Origin: Nonlabens xiamenensis
GTDB taxonomy: Bacteria; Bacteroidota; Bacteroidia; Flavobacteriales; Flavobacteriaceae
Assembly (NCBI RefSeq): GCF_003865345.1
Contig: NZ_RMVE01000001.1
Span: 744,001 to 808,000, forward strand
Direction of reading: 5' to 3'
Length of the DNA stretch: 64,000 nt
Both the position numbers and the translations under genes were made by a program. Shown here piece by piece: positions 25,760 through 35,252 of this stretch. Below the pieces are notes generated by a model, which saw only the letters and a list, made by a program, of their open reading frames with translations, was not told where the DNA came from and made no database searches. How positions within the stretch are numbered: position 1 is the first letter of the stretch; each line of letters opens with the position of its first letter.

Positions 25760-28036
25760 ATGTCTGATATATATATTTACATGCTCTTTATCCTTACCGG
25801 TCTGGCCATCACCGACCTGGTTGTGGGAGTGAGCAATGATGCAGTCAATTTTCTGAACAGTGCCATAGGTTCCAAGGCGATCAATTTTAAGACCATTATG
25901 ATCATCGCCAGCTTAGGGGTGGCGCTCGGAGCTCTCTCCTCACAAGGGATGATGGAGGTGGCCAGAAAAGGGATTTTTAATCCGGGCGAATTTTACTTTG
26001 ATGAGGTCATGACCATTTTTATGGCGGTCATGATTACTGACGTTTTGCTTCTGGATTTTTTCAATTCGATGGGATTACCCACGTCAACTACAGTTTCTAT
26101 CGTATTTGAATTGTTGGGGGCAGCTGTGTGTGTTTCATTGATTAAGATCAATGCCAGTGATACAGAAACCTTCCTCAATCTAGGGCAATATATCGCCACC
26201 GATACTGCTTTGACCATTATTTTGGGAATTCTGCTATCCGTCCTCATTGCTTTTACTATAGGAGCGCTGGTCCAATTCCTCTCTCGACTCATGCTTACTT
26301 TTGACTTCCGCAAGCGACCTGCTTTTTATGCTGGAGTTTTCGGCGGATTGTCACTTACCAGCCTTTTCTATTTTATCATCCTAAAAGGTTTTAAAGGAGC
26401 AGATCTTTATTTTGAACCTCTTAATCAAGCGCTGAACAACTTACAAACCATGGATGTTACGGTATTGATTACAGTTGCTACCCTTATTTGGACCGTTGTT
26501 TCCCTGGTATATGTCTATGTCTTGAAATGGGATATCTATAAACTTATTATCATTCTGGGAACATTTGGTCTGGCCATGGCTTTTGCTGGAAATGACCTGG
26601 TCAACTTTATTGGTGTACCTATCGGTGCTTACCAAGCCTGGGAATATGCAGAATCTACAGGATTAATGGCCAGTGAAATCAGTATGGAACGCCTGGCTGC
26701 CAAACTCCCTGCCGATAAAATCCTGCTCATCGTTGCGGGATTGATCATGATTGCGACGCTGTGGTTGTCTTCCAAAGCACAAGCCGTAGTAAAAACTTCA
26801 GTAGATCTGGCCAGACAGGATTCTGGAACGGAGCGTTTCCAACCCAATGCTATTTCCAGATATTTGGTACGCTATTCTCTAATGGCTGCCGAAGGGATTA
26901 AATCCATTACCCCAGAGTCTACTCAGGAATACATCTCCGCCCGTTTTGACAAGCCCATTGCTCCAAAAGTAGTCTCCAGACATGCCGACAAGCCTGCCTT
27001 TGACTATGTGCGCGCCTCAGTTAACCTTATGGTAGCTAGTGTATTGATTTCTATTGCGACCTCTTATAAATTACCGCTCTCCACCACCTACGTGACCTTT
27101 ATGGTAGCCATGGGAACTTCCCTGGCCGATCGCGCTTGGGGAACTGAGAGCGCTGTTTACCGTATTGCCGGAGTGTTGAACGTAATTGGTGGGTGGTTTT
27201 TTACGGCTTTTAGTGCTTTTACAGCCGCTGCTTTATTTGCCTATATCCTACACATAGGCGGGATGTATGCCGTTGTGGCGCTGGTGACCTTGGCCATTGT
27301 TCTGTTGATCCGTAGCTTCTTAAAACATAAGAAATCTCAGCAGATCCAAAAGGAAACTGACCAACTTAAAAAAGCAGAAAGCAAAACCATTCAAGGTATT
27401 ATTGAGGAAAGTTCGTCTAACGTGGCTACCGTATTCAAGCGTTCCAAACGTATCTACAAAAACACCTTGGACGGGTTGATCGCACAAGACCTTGCCATCC
27501 TGAAAGCCTCCCGCAAGGAGTCTAAAAAATTGAGTGTTGAAATTGACGACCTGCGCAATAATATTTTCTTCTTTATTAAAAATCTGGACGAAAAAAACCT
27601 GGGTGCGAGTAAGTTCTATATCGATGCCTTAGGGAACCTACAGGACATCTCCCAATCATTGGATTATATCTCTAGGGCCAGTAACACGCACATTAATAAT
27701 AATCACAAGAGTCTTAAGTTTACCCAGATCAAAGATTTGAAAGAAATCATTTTGAGCATTCACGAGATCTTTAACGATGCCCAGGAGATTTTTACCAAGC
27801 ACGAATTTGACCAATTAGAGGAAATTATCCTGCAAAAACGTGAACTTATCGTCCTTGTGGACCAAAAAATTGACAAGCAGGTAAAGCGCACCAAAGACGA
27901 TGAAGAATCGCCTAAAAACACCACGCTTTACTTCAGTATCTTATTGGAAACTCGCGATTTGATGAATGAAACCATTCAGATCGTAGAGCAGTATTATCGT
28001 GAATATGATGCTACCAGATCCACACAGGGTCAATAA
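25760..28036 (+). CDS. PiT-family inorganic phosphate transporter with cytoplasmic PhoU-like tail
   Basis: A 758-residue membrane protein. The first half has about ten hydrophobic helices and the duplicated PiT signatures GVSNDAVNFLNSAIGSKA (near residues 24-41) and AFAGNDLVNFIGVPIGAY, plus LPTSTTVSIVFELLGA and KLPLSTTYVTFMVAMGTSLADRAWG. These mark a phosphate (or sulfate) symporter in the inner membrane. Residues from about 530 form a soluble, charged helical region (FKRSKRIYKNTLDGLIAQD, FFFIKNLDEKNLGASKF) like the DUF47/PhoU-related regulators that often accompany Pit as a separate gene; here it is fused. It has a single-gene layout. No typical -7 box is found; GACTTTTG upstream is a weak match. 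Confidence 0.88.
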   Translation: MSDIYIYMLFILTGLAITDLVVGVSNDAVNFLNSAIGSKAINFKTIMIIASLGVALGALSSQGMMEVARKGIFNPGEFYFDEVMTIFMAVMITDVLLLDFFNSMGLPTSTTVSIVFELLGAAVCVSLIKINASDTETFLNLGQYIATDTALTIILGILLSVLIAFTIGALVQFLSRLMLTFDFRKRPAFYAGVFGGLSLTSLFYFIILKGFKGADLYFEPLNQALNNLQTMDVTVLITVATLIWTVVSLVYVYVLKWDIYKLIIILGTFGLAMAFAGNDLVNFIGVPIGAYQAWEYAESTGLMASEISMERLAAKLPADKILLIVAGLIMIATLWLSSKAQAVVKTSVDLARQDSGTERFQPNAISRYLVRYSLMAAEGIKSITPESTQEYISARFDKPIAPKVVSRHADKPAFDYVRASVNLMVASVLISIATSYKLPLSTTYVTFMVAMGTSLADRAWGTESAVYRIAGVLNVIGGWFFTAFSAFTAAALFAYILHIGGMYAVVALVTLAIVLLIRSFLKHKKSQQIQKETDQLKKAESKTIQGIIEESSSNVATVFKRSKRIYKNTLDGLIAQDLAILKASRKESKKLSVEIDDLRNNIFFFIKNLDEKNLGASKFYIDALGNLQDISQSLDYISRASNTHINNNHKSLKFTQIKDLKEIILSIHEIFNDAQEIFTKHEFDQLEEIILQKRELIVLVDQKIDKQVKRTKDDEESPKNTTLYFSILLETRDLMNETIQIVEQYYREYDATRSTQGQ

Positions 28037-28071
28037 GGAGGGTCTGCTGTTGACATCTTATCTAATCTTAT

Positions 28072-28087
28072 CGCTTTCGCGAAAGCG
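28072..28087. repeat. Iterated palindrome, perfect 16-mer copy (intergenic)
   Basis: CGCTTTCGCGAAAGCG located 35 bases after the phosphate transporter stop codon, one of two copies outside genes. It has no T-run after it, so it is not an ordinary terminator. Confidence 0.95.
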
Positions 28088-28228
28088 AATCCATCACCGT
28101 CAGTTTTAGGTAGATAGGTCAGATGGACAAATCCTGTATTCATTATACAAGCGGCCTTTGTCAACATTCAGATCAAAAATGATTTCGTGAGATAAGGACC
28201 CTGTTGGTTGTTTAGAATTACGAAAAGC

Positions 28229-28462
28229 GGTTGTCTAAAAAAGCAACTTTCTAAAGTCGAACTGAGGCCGTAGAAGCAGTGTCAAACTGAGCCTGTCGAA
28301 GTTTTAATCTTTTGATTTCATATGAGCATGCTCAGCACGACAATACTTGTCAGCTTGAGCCCGTCAAAGGTGATTTCCAATGAATAAACCATTTGAGATT
28401 TCAACCGGTCTTCGACAAGCTCAGACTGACAACATTGTTGTTTATAAGCTTTTTAGACAGCC
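28229..28462. repeat. MITE/REP-like element with inverted ends
   Basis: The ends are GGTTGTCTAAAAAAGC (28229-28244) and, inverted, GCTTTTTAGACAGCC (28448-28462), 14 of 15 bases matching if one A is skipped. Inside are three degenerate same-sense copies of GTCAAACTGAGCCTGTCGAAG (28256-28276, 28281-28301, 28349-28369) and one inverted copy CTTCGACAAGCTCA (28410-28423). TGAGCATGCTCA (28323-28334) is a small palindrome. There is no reading frame of note. It sits between the phosphate transporter and the end of the RND operon. The rest of this 446-base gap shows only the palindrome at 28072. Confidence 0.7.
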
Positions 28463-28482
28463 TCTTACAAGTTACAACTTAT

Positions 28483-31400
28483 CTATGCGACTTGGTCGCC
28501 TTCCAGTTGTTGATAGGCTTCTTCACGTTCTTCTACACGTTCTGGATTTCTAAAACGTTGCCACCTTAACTTCGCCCGGTGTACCATATATAAAAGAACA
28601 GGTACAATGATCAAGGTCAGAAAGGTCGCAAACAATAGCCCAAAAATTACCGTCCAGGCCAATGGCCCCCAGAAGATCACATTGTCACCACCTTGGTAAT
28701 AATTGGGGTCAAAATTACTGGCCAGACCAAAGAAGTCAATGTTCAGTCCGATGGCCAAGGGTATAAGTCCCAGTACGGTAGTGATCGCCGTAAGCAATAC
28801 CGGACGTAAACGGGCTTTACCTCCTTGTACAATAGCTTTAAATGCATCTTCCTTGCTGATCAAGTGCTTGTCATCATCAATACCTAATTCCTCACGTCGC
28901 TTCAATTTTAAGATATCCACGTAGTCAATCAGGACCACACTGTTATTCACCACAATACCAGCCAAAGAGATGATCCCCATCATAGTCATCATAATGACAA
29001 AAGGCCAACCTGTGATCATCAAGCCCAAAAACACCCCAATAAAACTCAGGAAGATCGAGATCATGATGATGGTCGGTTTGGACACTCCGCCGAATTGGAA
29101 GATCAGGATAAAGAAAATCAGCAGTAATCCAAACAGTAGGGCTGACATCAAAAAGGCCTGTTGCTTATTTTGTTCTTCCAGCTGTCCGGTGTAATCGATT
29201 TTGATGTCTTGAGGTAGATCTTCAAAATCTAACATCTCATTTTGTATCTGCGCCACAGCGGCTCCTGCATCACTGTATCCAGGTTTCAACGCGCTGTAAA
29301 CGGTCACCACACGCTGGTTATCCTTGTGCTTAATGGCACTAAAACCAGAAACATTCTCTTGAGTGGTTACTGCACTCACAGGTACTTCCATCACCCGGCC
29401 GGTCGCCATGTCCCTAAAGGTGATGCGCTGATTAAACAAAGAGCTACGATCGTATCGATTTTCCTCATTGAAGCGCACATAGATGTCATAGTCCTCACCA
29501 TCTTTCTTGTAAATTCCAGCTTTTTCTCCAAAAATGGCACGCCTCAATTGCATTCCTACCTGGCTGGCACTGATACCCAGCTCACCCGCTTTTTCACGAT
29601 CGACCTTAACCTGTAGGGCTGGCTTACTCTTATTGACATCGATTTTAAGTTCGTCAACAGGGGCGATATTCTTTTCATTGAGGAATTTGACCATGCGCTC
29701 TGCAGTCACGATCAGTTCTTCATAATCATCACCCTGTAGTTCGATATTGACCGGATACCCGGCTGGAGGACCGGCGGCATCCTTTTCAACACTAATGGCT
29801 ATTCCCGGGAATTTGCCTTGAACGGCCTCTTGTACTTTCTTGCGTAATACCTCAGAATCCTTATCACGTCTGTATTTATATTCCCGCATGGAGGCGGTTA
29901 TCTTTCCTTTATGGGGCATCTCAGCCGAGCTTCCCCCATCGGTTTGTGGGTTTCCGGCACCTTCACCCACTTGTGAAACCGCACTTTCTACCAAAAAGTT
30001 ACGTCCATCATCCATGTACTCTTCTTGATTTAAGACATCATAGACTATCTCTTCAATGGCTTTAGTCGTGCTATTGGTCTTGGCGATGGATGTTCCTTGT
30101 GGGTATTCGATATAAACAATGATCTGGTTGGGTTTGTTTTCTGGGAAAAACTCCACTTTGGTACGACCTTTTGCTACCGACCACCCAAAATAAAGGGCCA
30201 ATACACCAAAAAACATCACTACCATTCCCGCCATAAAGAAATACGGCTTCTTGCCTCTCAAGGCAAATTTCAGGAAACTGGCATAGGCATTGTCTAACCA
30301 TTTGAGGATGCGACGTTGGAAAAATAAGGTAGCCCCTTTGAGGACATACTTGTAAATCCACAACAAAATTACAGTAACCACCATCACAGATCCAATTCCG
30401 CGTATCGCACCACCAAAAAGAATAATCAATATTCCCAATCCACCCATGACGATGGAAATCCAGATCAAATTCTTAAGCGGAATTTGTTTTTCATCCACGC
30501 TCATGAATTTGGACACCAACATCGAGTTAAAGAAAATGGCAACAATCAATGAACTTCCCAGTACCACGGATAATGTGATCGGGAAATACTTCATAAACTC
30601 GCCCATCACACCTGGCCATAGACCTATAGGGACAAAGGCTGCTACGGTTGTCAAGGTCGATATGATGATAGGTACGGCAATTTCGCCGATACCCACCTTT
30701 GCTGCTCGCATTCTGGGCATGCCTTCATCATCCATCAGACGATAGACGTTTTCAACTACCACAATACCATTGTCTACCAGCATTCCCAGTCCCATGATCA
30801 TGGCAAATAGAATCATGGTGTTCAGTGTATATCCCAAGAAATTCAGGATAACAAAACTCATCAACATGGACATAGGAATTGCAAAACCTACAAACAATGC
30901 GTTACGGAATCCTAAAAAGAACATCAACACCGTCACCACCAAAATCACCCCAAAGATGATGTTGTTGACCAAATCATCTACTTGGTTCAGGGTTCTGCTG
31001 GAACCATCATTAGTAATGGTAATCTCTACATCTGAAGGGATTCGATTGTTTTCCTGTGATTCAGCTAAAATTTCACGAATACTTTCTGAGGCAGTAATCA
31101 TGTTTTTACCTGACTGTTTCTTGACGTCGATCATCACAACCGGATCTCCTGACTCTCGGGCATAAGTGGTCTTGTCTTCTTCCTTAAAATTTACTTCAGC
31201 GATGTCTTTGAGATAGATCGGGCCGTTTTCATTCTTCACTACAAAACGTTCCAGCTGATCTGGTCGGGTTACTTCCCCCAAGATACGTATCGTGCGTCGT
31301 TGGTTTTCCGTTTTAATGTTACCTGCACTCATCGTGGAATTCCCTGCCCGTACCGCATTGATAACATTGTCAAAACTAACCTTGGCTGCGGTCATTTTGT

Positions 31401-32025
31401 AGATATCGACCGCTACTTCTACTTCCAGCTCCTGGGCACCCCGGATACTGGCTTCTTTGATCTCTTGAAGCCCCTCTATTTCATCTTGTAGGTATTCAGC
31501 AAATTCCTTGAGTTCTCTGACGGTATAATCTCCTCTCAGATTGATATTCATGATCGGAATCTCCTCACTCATTTTCAAGTCAAAGACATTGGGTTCGATT
31601 TTGGCACCGTTAAAGGTGGGCCAGTCTTCATTGGCCGTTTCCATGTCAACTTTATCCTTTACTTTTTGCTTAGCCTCTTCTACACTAATACTGGAACTCA
31701 AAATGTCTCCTTCTTCAAACTCAACTGTGATGATTGAGTAGTCTTCTTGAGAGGTGGAAAGTATCTCGGCTACACCAGAAATATTCTTCAACTGATCTTC
31801 CAGAGGTTCAGTGATCAATCGTTCAATATCTTCGGCTGTATTACCTGGAAAGACACTAGAGATATAAATTTTTGTTTCCTTGACCTCAGGAAAATCTTCC
31901 CTGGGCATGGCAAAATATCCTTGAACCCCCAGGATCAGCACTATGGCAATGAGGATCCAGATTACAGTAGAGTTGTTGATCGCCCAAGAGGACAATCCAA
32001 ACTCCTTTTCACTTTTCTTTCCCAT
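28483..32025 (-). CDS. RND efflux permease (AcrB/MexB-like)
   Basis: An 1180-residue inner-membrane proton-driven efflux pump of the RND superfamily. It shows the usual duplicated layout: a first TM helix (STVIWILIAIVLILGVQGY), large periplasmic loops, a TM2-6 block with the proton-relay region LGMLVDNGIVVVENVYRLMDD, a second periplasmic loop, and a TM8-12 block with GIVVNNSVVLIDYVD. It is about 130 residues longer than AcrB, mostly from a soluble/hydrophobic insert after TM6 (near residues 505-570). It is the third structural gene of the tetR-tolC-adaptor-permease operon; its ATG (32025) is 1 base past the adaptor stop (32029-32027). The substrate is unknown. Confidence 0.93.
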   Translation of the reverse strand: MGKKSEKEFGLSSWAINNSTVIWILIAIVLILGVQGYFAMPREDFPEVKETKIYISSVFPGNTAEDIERLITEPLEDQLKNISGVAEILSTSQEDYSIITVEFEEGDILSSSISVEEAKQKVKDKVDMETANEDWPTFNGAKIEPNVFDLKMSEEIPIMNINLRGDYTVRELKEFAEYLQDEIEGLQEIKEASIRGAQELEVEVAVDIYKMTAAKVSFDNVINAVRAGNSTMSAGNIKTENQRRTIRILGEVTRPDQLERFVVKNENGPIYLKDIAEVNFKEEDKTTYARESGDPVVMIDVKKQSGKNMITASESIREILAESQENNRIPSDVEITITNDGSSRTLNQVDDLVNNIIFGVILVVTVLMFFLGFRNALFVGFAIPMSMLMSFVILNFLGYTLNTMILFAMIMGLGMLVDNGIVVVENVYRLMDDEGMPRMRAAKVGIGEIAVPIIISTLTTVAAFVPIGLWPGVMGEFMKYFPITLSVVLGSSLIVAIFFNSMLVSKFMSVDEKQIPLKNLIWISIVMGGLGILIILFGGAIRGIGSVMVVTVILLWIYKYVLKGATLFFQRRILKWLDNAYASFLKFALRGKKPYFFMAGMVVMFFGVLALYFGWSVAKGRTKVEFFPENKPNQIIVYIEYPQGTSIAKTNSTTKAIEEIVYDVLNQEEYMDDGRNFLVESAVSQVGEGAGNPQTDGGSSAEMPHKGKITASMREYKYRRDKDSEVLRKKVQEAVQGKFPGIAISVEKDAAGPPAGYPVNIELQGDDYEELIVTAERMVKFLNEKNIAPVDELKIDVNKSKPALQVKVDREKAGELGISASQVGMQLRRAIFGEKAGIYKKDGEDYDIYVRFNEENRYDRSSLFNQRITFRDMATGRVMEVPVSAVTTQENVSGFSAIKHKDNQRVVTVYSALKPGYSDAGAAVAQIQNEMLDFEDLPQDIKIDYTGQLEEQNKQQAFLMSALLFGLLLIFFILIFQFGGVSKPTIIMISIFLSFIGVFLGLMITGWPFVIMMTMMGIISLAGIVVNNSVVLIDYVDILKLKRREELGIDDDKHLISKEDAFKAIVQGGKARLRPVLLTAITTVLGLIPLAIGLNIDFFGLASNFDPNYYQGGDNVIFWGPLAWTVIFGLLFATFLTLIIVPVLLYMVHRAKLRWQRFRNPERVEEREEAYQQLEGDQVA

Positions 32026-32026
32026 G

Positions 32027-33205
32027 TTATGCTTCTTTATTGATTCTAATGGACTGCCCGTCTTTCACACTACGTGCACCTTCGACCAAAATTTGATCTC
32101 CTTGCTTTAAACCCTCAACGACTTCTATCATATTCCCGCTAGGCTTTCCGGTTTCTACCAATTGTCTTTTGGCGGTAGCCCTATTATAGGAATTACCAGA
32201 TTTCAAGTCGGTGGCAAGCATGACATATTGCTCCCCATCCTGATTTTCACTAATCACTGAAAGCGGTACCAGAATAGCGTCCTCCTTTGTGTAATCATTG
32301 ATTTTAAGTTTAGCGGTAAGATTGGGCTTGATATTCCCGCTGGTATTGTTTACAGGTATTTTGATCATGAAAGATCTATTGGCCGGGTTGATGTAGGAAC
32401 TGGATTGGCTTACCTTACTATCTACCGTTTCTCCGAGAACAGGGAACTGAACCTTTACGTCAGTACCCTCATTCACGCTGGCGATATAGGTTTCAGGCAC
32501 TTCCACATCTATGTACATATCACTCAGATTGACCAATCTAAAAATCTGTGTCATACCAGGCGTAACTACATTCCCTTGTTCTGTAATCACGTCATCGATC
32601 ACTCCAGAAAACGGCGCGGTTATGATTGTTTTGGCCAGTTGTTGTTCCATGGATTTGACAGCATTGACCTGGGACTCATAATTGGCTTTGGCTTGTAGGT
32701 ATTGAATTTCTGAACCGATATTTTGGTCCCACAATCTTTTCTGGCGTTCATAAGTGGTTTTAGCCAATTGGGCTTGCACCCGGGCCTGTTCGATGTTTTG
32801 GCCCATACCTCCATCGTCAATACGTGCCAGTCGTTGCCCGCGTGTTACTCGCTGCCCTTCCTTTACATACACGTTGGTGAGAATGCCTGATGCTTCTGGG
32901 GTGATGGTGATATTTTGCTTGGTATCCACGCTTCCCTGAAGTTCTATATAATGCTTATACAAGGTATCAGAGATGGTCTCGATACTTACCAAGGCTCCTT
33001 CTTTTTTCACGGCATTTTTGTCCATGTATTTCTCAATCGCCTGGATATCATTTTCCAGCGCCTTTTTCTGGCTGAGTAATTCTGTTTTCTTTTGAGCGAT
33101 TGCCTTTGTTTCACCTGAAGCAATTAATTCTTGAATGGTAGGTTCCTTTTCCCCACAAGCGGTGAGTAGCACAAAACCTAATAGTAATAAGCTTATTTTT
33201 TTCAT
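32027..33205 (-). CDS. RND periplasmic adaptor (membrane fusion) lipoprotein
   Basis: A 392-residue HlyD/AcrA-type adaptor linking pump and outer-membrane channel. ATG 33205 begins MKKISLLLLGFVLLTAC, a signal peptide with lipobox LLTAC. A coiled-coil start follows (KKTELLSQKKALENDIQAIEKYM), then the lipoyl half motif SGILTNVYVKEGQRVTRGQRLARID, an alpha-hairpin (EQARVQAQLAKTTYERQKRLWDQN), the second lipoyl half APFSGVIDDVITEQGNVVTPG, and beta-barrel and membrane-proximal domains. A TTG start at 33226 would abut the TolC gene but lies ahead of the signal peptide. Confidence 0.92.
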   Translation of the reverse strand: MKKISLLLLGFVLLTACGEKEPTIQELIASGETKAIAQKKTELLSQKKALENDIQAIEKYMDKNAVKKEGALVSIETISDTLYKHYIELQGSVDTKQNITITPEASGILTNVYVKEGQRVTRGQRLARIDDGGMGQNIEQARVQAQLAKTTYERQKRLWDQNIGSEIQYLQAKANYESQVNAVKSMEQQLAKTIITAPFSGVIDDVITEQGNVVTPGMTQIFRLVNLSDMYIDVEVPETYIASVNEGTDVKVQFPVLGETVDSKVSQSSSYINPANRSFMIKIPVNNTSGNIKPNLTAKLKINDYTKEDAILVPLSVISENQDGEQYVMLATDLKSGNSYNRATAKRQLVETGKPSGNMIEVVEGLKQGDQILVEGARSVKDGQSIRINKEA

Positions 33206-33226
33206 GATGCAGTTGTTTGGAAGCAA

Positions 33227-34603
33227 TTAATCTTGGTTGTTAATAAATTCTGGTGTGTTGAGTATAGTCTCCAGATTGGCTTTTTCTGTGATCACTTGAT
33301 ACATGCTTTGTAAGTATTCTGATTGGGTAGCATAAAGCTGTGTTTGTGCTTGCCGCAAGTCAAAACTCGTAGCAATACCCTCGCGGAATTTGATCAGGTT
33401 CTTATTTTCTATACGTTCTGCCAGGGCCAAATTGTCCTTACTAGTGGTATAATTGTCAATGGCTATTTGATAATTATTGACGGCGGTCTGATAATTCAAC
33501 CGTATTTCCTGCATGGTACGGTCCAAATCGGTTTCTGCTTGGTCCCAGGCGATTTTTGCGCGGTCGGTGCGGGCTTGTCTACCTAGCGAACTAAATATGG
33601 GAACATTAAGGCTGATACCAGCGATGGATTGTCCAAACCATCTGGTGTCCGAGTCAAAAAAGACAAACTCATCGTCAAATGCATTTACTCCATAATTGAC
33701 AAAACCACTGAGCGTAGGAAGAGCCTTGGCGCGTTCCAGTTTGTATTCCAGACGGCGTTGCTCGGTAAAATTATAAGCAATCTGGTAATCCGTATTCTTT
33801 TCCATTTCCAGTGAGCTGCTGGTTAGGCTAGGATCCATATGTTTTAAAGCCAGGCTCTCCAAGTCACTTTCCAGCGTTACTGGAGTATCTAATGCGATAC
33901 CCAAGGCCAGCTTCAACATATCCATGGCAATATCTTCTTGGCGCATGGCACTTTTCAGCTGGTTTTTTAATTGGGCCTCGGTGATTTGCAGTTGCTCCAC
34001 GTCTTCTTGTTCGGCTAAACCGTTTTCATAGATCTTGGTAGTCTCCTCAAGATTCTTGCTCAAGTTGTCCAAATTCCGCTCAAGTATGGCAATGTTCTCT
34101 TGAGTGAGTAAAACCCCTCCGTAGGCATTGATTATTCCTTTACGGACTTCAAGTTTGGTTTTGTTATTGGCATTTTCAGAAAAATCCAAAAAGGTTTTTG
34201 AAGCCTCCAGAGCCACAATATAAGAACCGTCAAAAATCAATTGTCGCAGCGTGGCGGTGAGGTTAGCGCTTTGTTTAGGAGTAAAAGTTACTGGAACAAA
34301 GGTGCCCGGCTCGCCTCCAACAATTTCTCCTGGTAGGGGAGTTACTGGTTGCTTGATTTGGTATTGATAGTCGGCGCTTCCATTGATTTGGGGTAACCCG
34401 GTGGAGGTTGTTTCCCATTTTTGCTTCAGAGCTTTGGCGATATCTCGTTTGGCATTTAGTGCCTGGTAGTTGTTCTCCAGACCGTACTGTATGGCTTCGT
34501 CTAAGCTGAAACTATAGGATTCCTGTTGCGGTGATGGCTGGGCGTCCGCTTTCGCGAAAGCGAATACTACCAAAATACATATCCCAAGAATATATTGGTT
34601 CAT
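33227..34603 (-). CDS. TolC-family outer-membrane channel
   Basis: A 458-residue outer membrane efflux protein. The signal peptide ends near ADAQP. Two TolC-type repeats of long amphipathic helices follow, with DEAIQYGLENNYQALNAKRDIAKAL in the first half and DQAETDLDRTMQEIRLNYQTAVNNY and TSFDLRQAQTQLYATQSEYLQSMYQVITEKANLE in the second. It makes the outer-membrane duct for the pump encoded downstream. Its ATG (34603) directly follows the TetR stop codon. The iterated palindrome at 34547 encodes AFAKA inside the signal peptide, just as in the nuclease gene at 1550. Confidence 0.92.
   Translation of the reverse strand: MNQYILGICILVVFAFAKADAQPSPQQESYSFSLDEAIQYGLENNYQALNAKRDIAKALKQKWETTSTGLPQINGSADYQYQIKQPVTPLPGEIVGGEPGTFVPVTFTPKQSANLTATLRQLIFDGSYIVALEASKTFLDFSENANNKTKLEVRKGIINAYGGVLLTQENIAILERNLDNLSKNLEETTKIYENGLAEQEDVEQLQITEAQLKNQLKSAMRQEDIAMDMLKLALGIALDTPVTLESDLESLALKHMDPSLTSSSLEMEKNTDYQIAYNFTEQRRLEYKLERAKALPTLSGFVNYGVNAFDDEFVFFDSDTRWFGQSIAGISLNVPIFSSLGRQARTDRAKIAWDQAETDLDRTMQEIRLNYQTAVNNYQIAIDNYTTSKDNLALAERIENKNLIKFREGIATSFDLRQAQTQLYATQSEYLQSMYQVITEKANLETILNTPEFINNQD
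34547..34562. repeat. Iterated palindrome, perfect 16-mer copy
   Basis: CGCTTTCGCGAAAGCG inside the signal-peptide codons of the TolC-family gene, read as AFAKA. Confidence 0.95.
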
Positions 34604-35221
34604 CTAATCGTGGTTTGAATTGGTTATTTTATTTAAAATTTTACGTCCCTGAGGCGTGACAATACCTCTGAGGTGGTACTCGAGGTACTGCTCAAAAAGC
34701 TCTTGAGCCGGAAACTCTTCTGAGGGGAAAATATTCAGGTTTTTGATCCCTTGCATACCCACAAAATAGATCCGAGCGATAAAACCCACATTGATGTTAT
34801 CTCGATAAAGTCCCTGTTCAATCCCCTTGTTCACATTCTTACGGATACATTCGTCAATATGAGCAAACTGTATATCGGTAAGCTTTCGGAAAACATCAGG
34901 ATAATATTTTTGAAGCTGATACATGGGGGAAGAATCGTCGCCCTTCAATTCCTTCATCACGTATTTTTTGATGGAATAGAGTTCCTCAATCGGATTCTCT
35001 GTATCAGCATCGACGATCTGATCAATGCATTCACACACTTGATGGCATTTGTGTAGCGAACTCTCTTCTACTAATTGACCTTTGTTCTTGTAGTAAGTAT
35101 AAAGGGTTTTCTTGCTCATACCCATGCGTGAGGCAATCTCATCCATCGTCACACTTTTGAATCCCAAGCTTAAAAAGAGGTCCAGCGAAGTCGTGAGAAT
35201 TTGTTCCTTTACTTCTGGCAT
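34604..35221 (-). CDS. TetR/AcrR family repressor of the efflux operon
   Basis: A 205-residue TetR-type regulator. The N-terminal helix-turn-helix is clear (ILTTSLDLFLSLGFKSVTMDEIASRMGMSKKTLYTYYKNKGQLVEES, about residues 8-54); the C-terminal helical ligand domain is not family-specific. It is the first gene of the operon with TolC, adaptor and RND pump, so it is probably autoregulated through the inverted repeat at 35253-35280 in its own promoter. The inducer is unknown. Confidence 0.92.
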   Translation of the reverse strand: MPEVKEQILTTSLDLFLSLGFKSVTMDEIASRMGMSKKTLYTYYKNKGQLVEESSLHKCHQVCECIDQIVDADTENPIEELYSIKKYVMKELKGDDSSPMYQLQKYYPDVFRKLTDIQFAHIDECIRKNVNKGIEQGLYRDNINVGFIARIYFVGMQGIKNLNIFPSEEFPAQELFEQYLEYHLRGIVTPQGRKILNKITNSNHD

Positions 35222-35238
35222 AGTGTTGAAATTGAGGG

Positions 35239-35246
35239 CAAATATA
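35239..35246 (-). promoter_or_regulatory. -7 box of the efflux operon
   Basis: TATATTTG on the minus strand, 17 bases before the TetR ATG. The zone where a -33 element should lie falls inside the operator. Confidence 0.6.
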
Positions 35247-35252
35247 AAACGA

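Noticed and set aside
28072-28087. The palindrome read as a simple transcription terminator
   Set aside because: No T-run follows at either intergenic copy, and most copies are inside genes.
29242-32043. Several plus-strand open frames opposite the RND permease gene
   Set aside because: They are shadows of the long, well-motifed permease frame; none has a domain or promoter.
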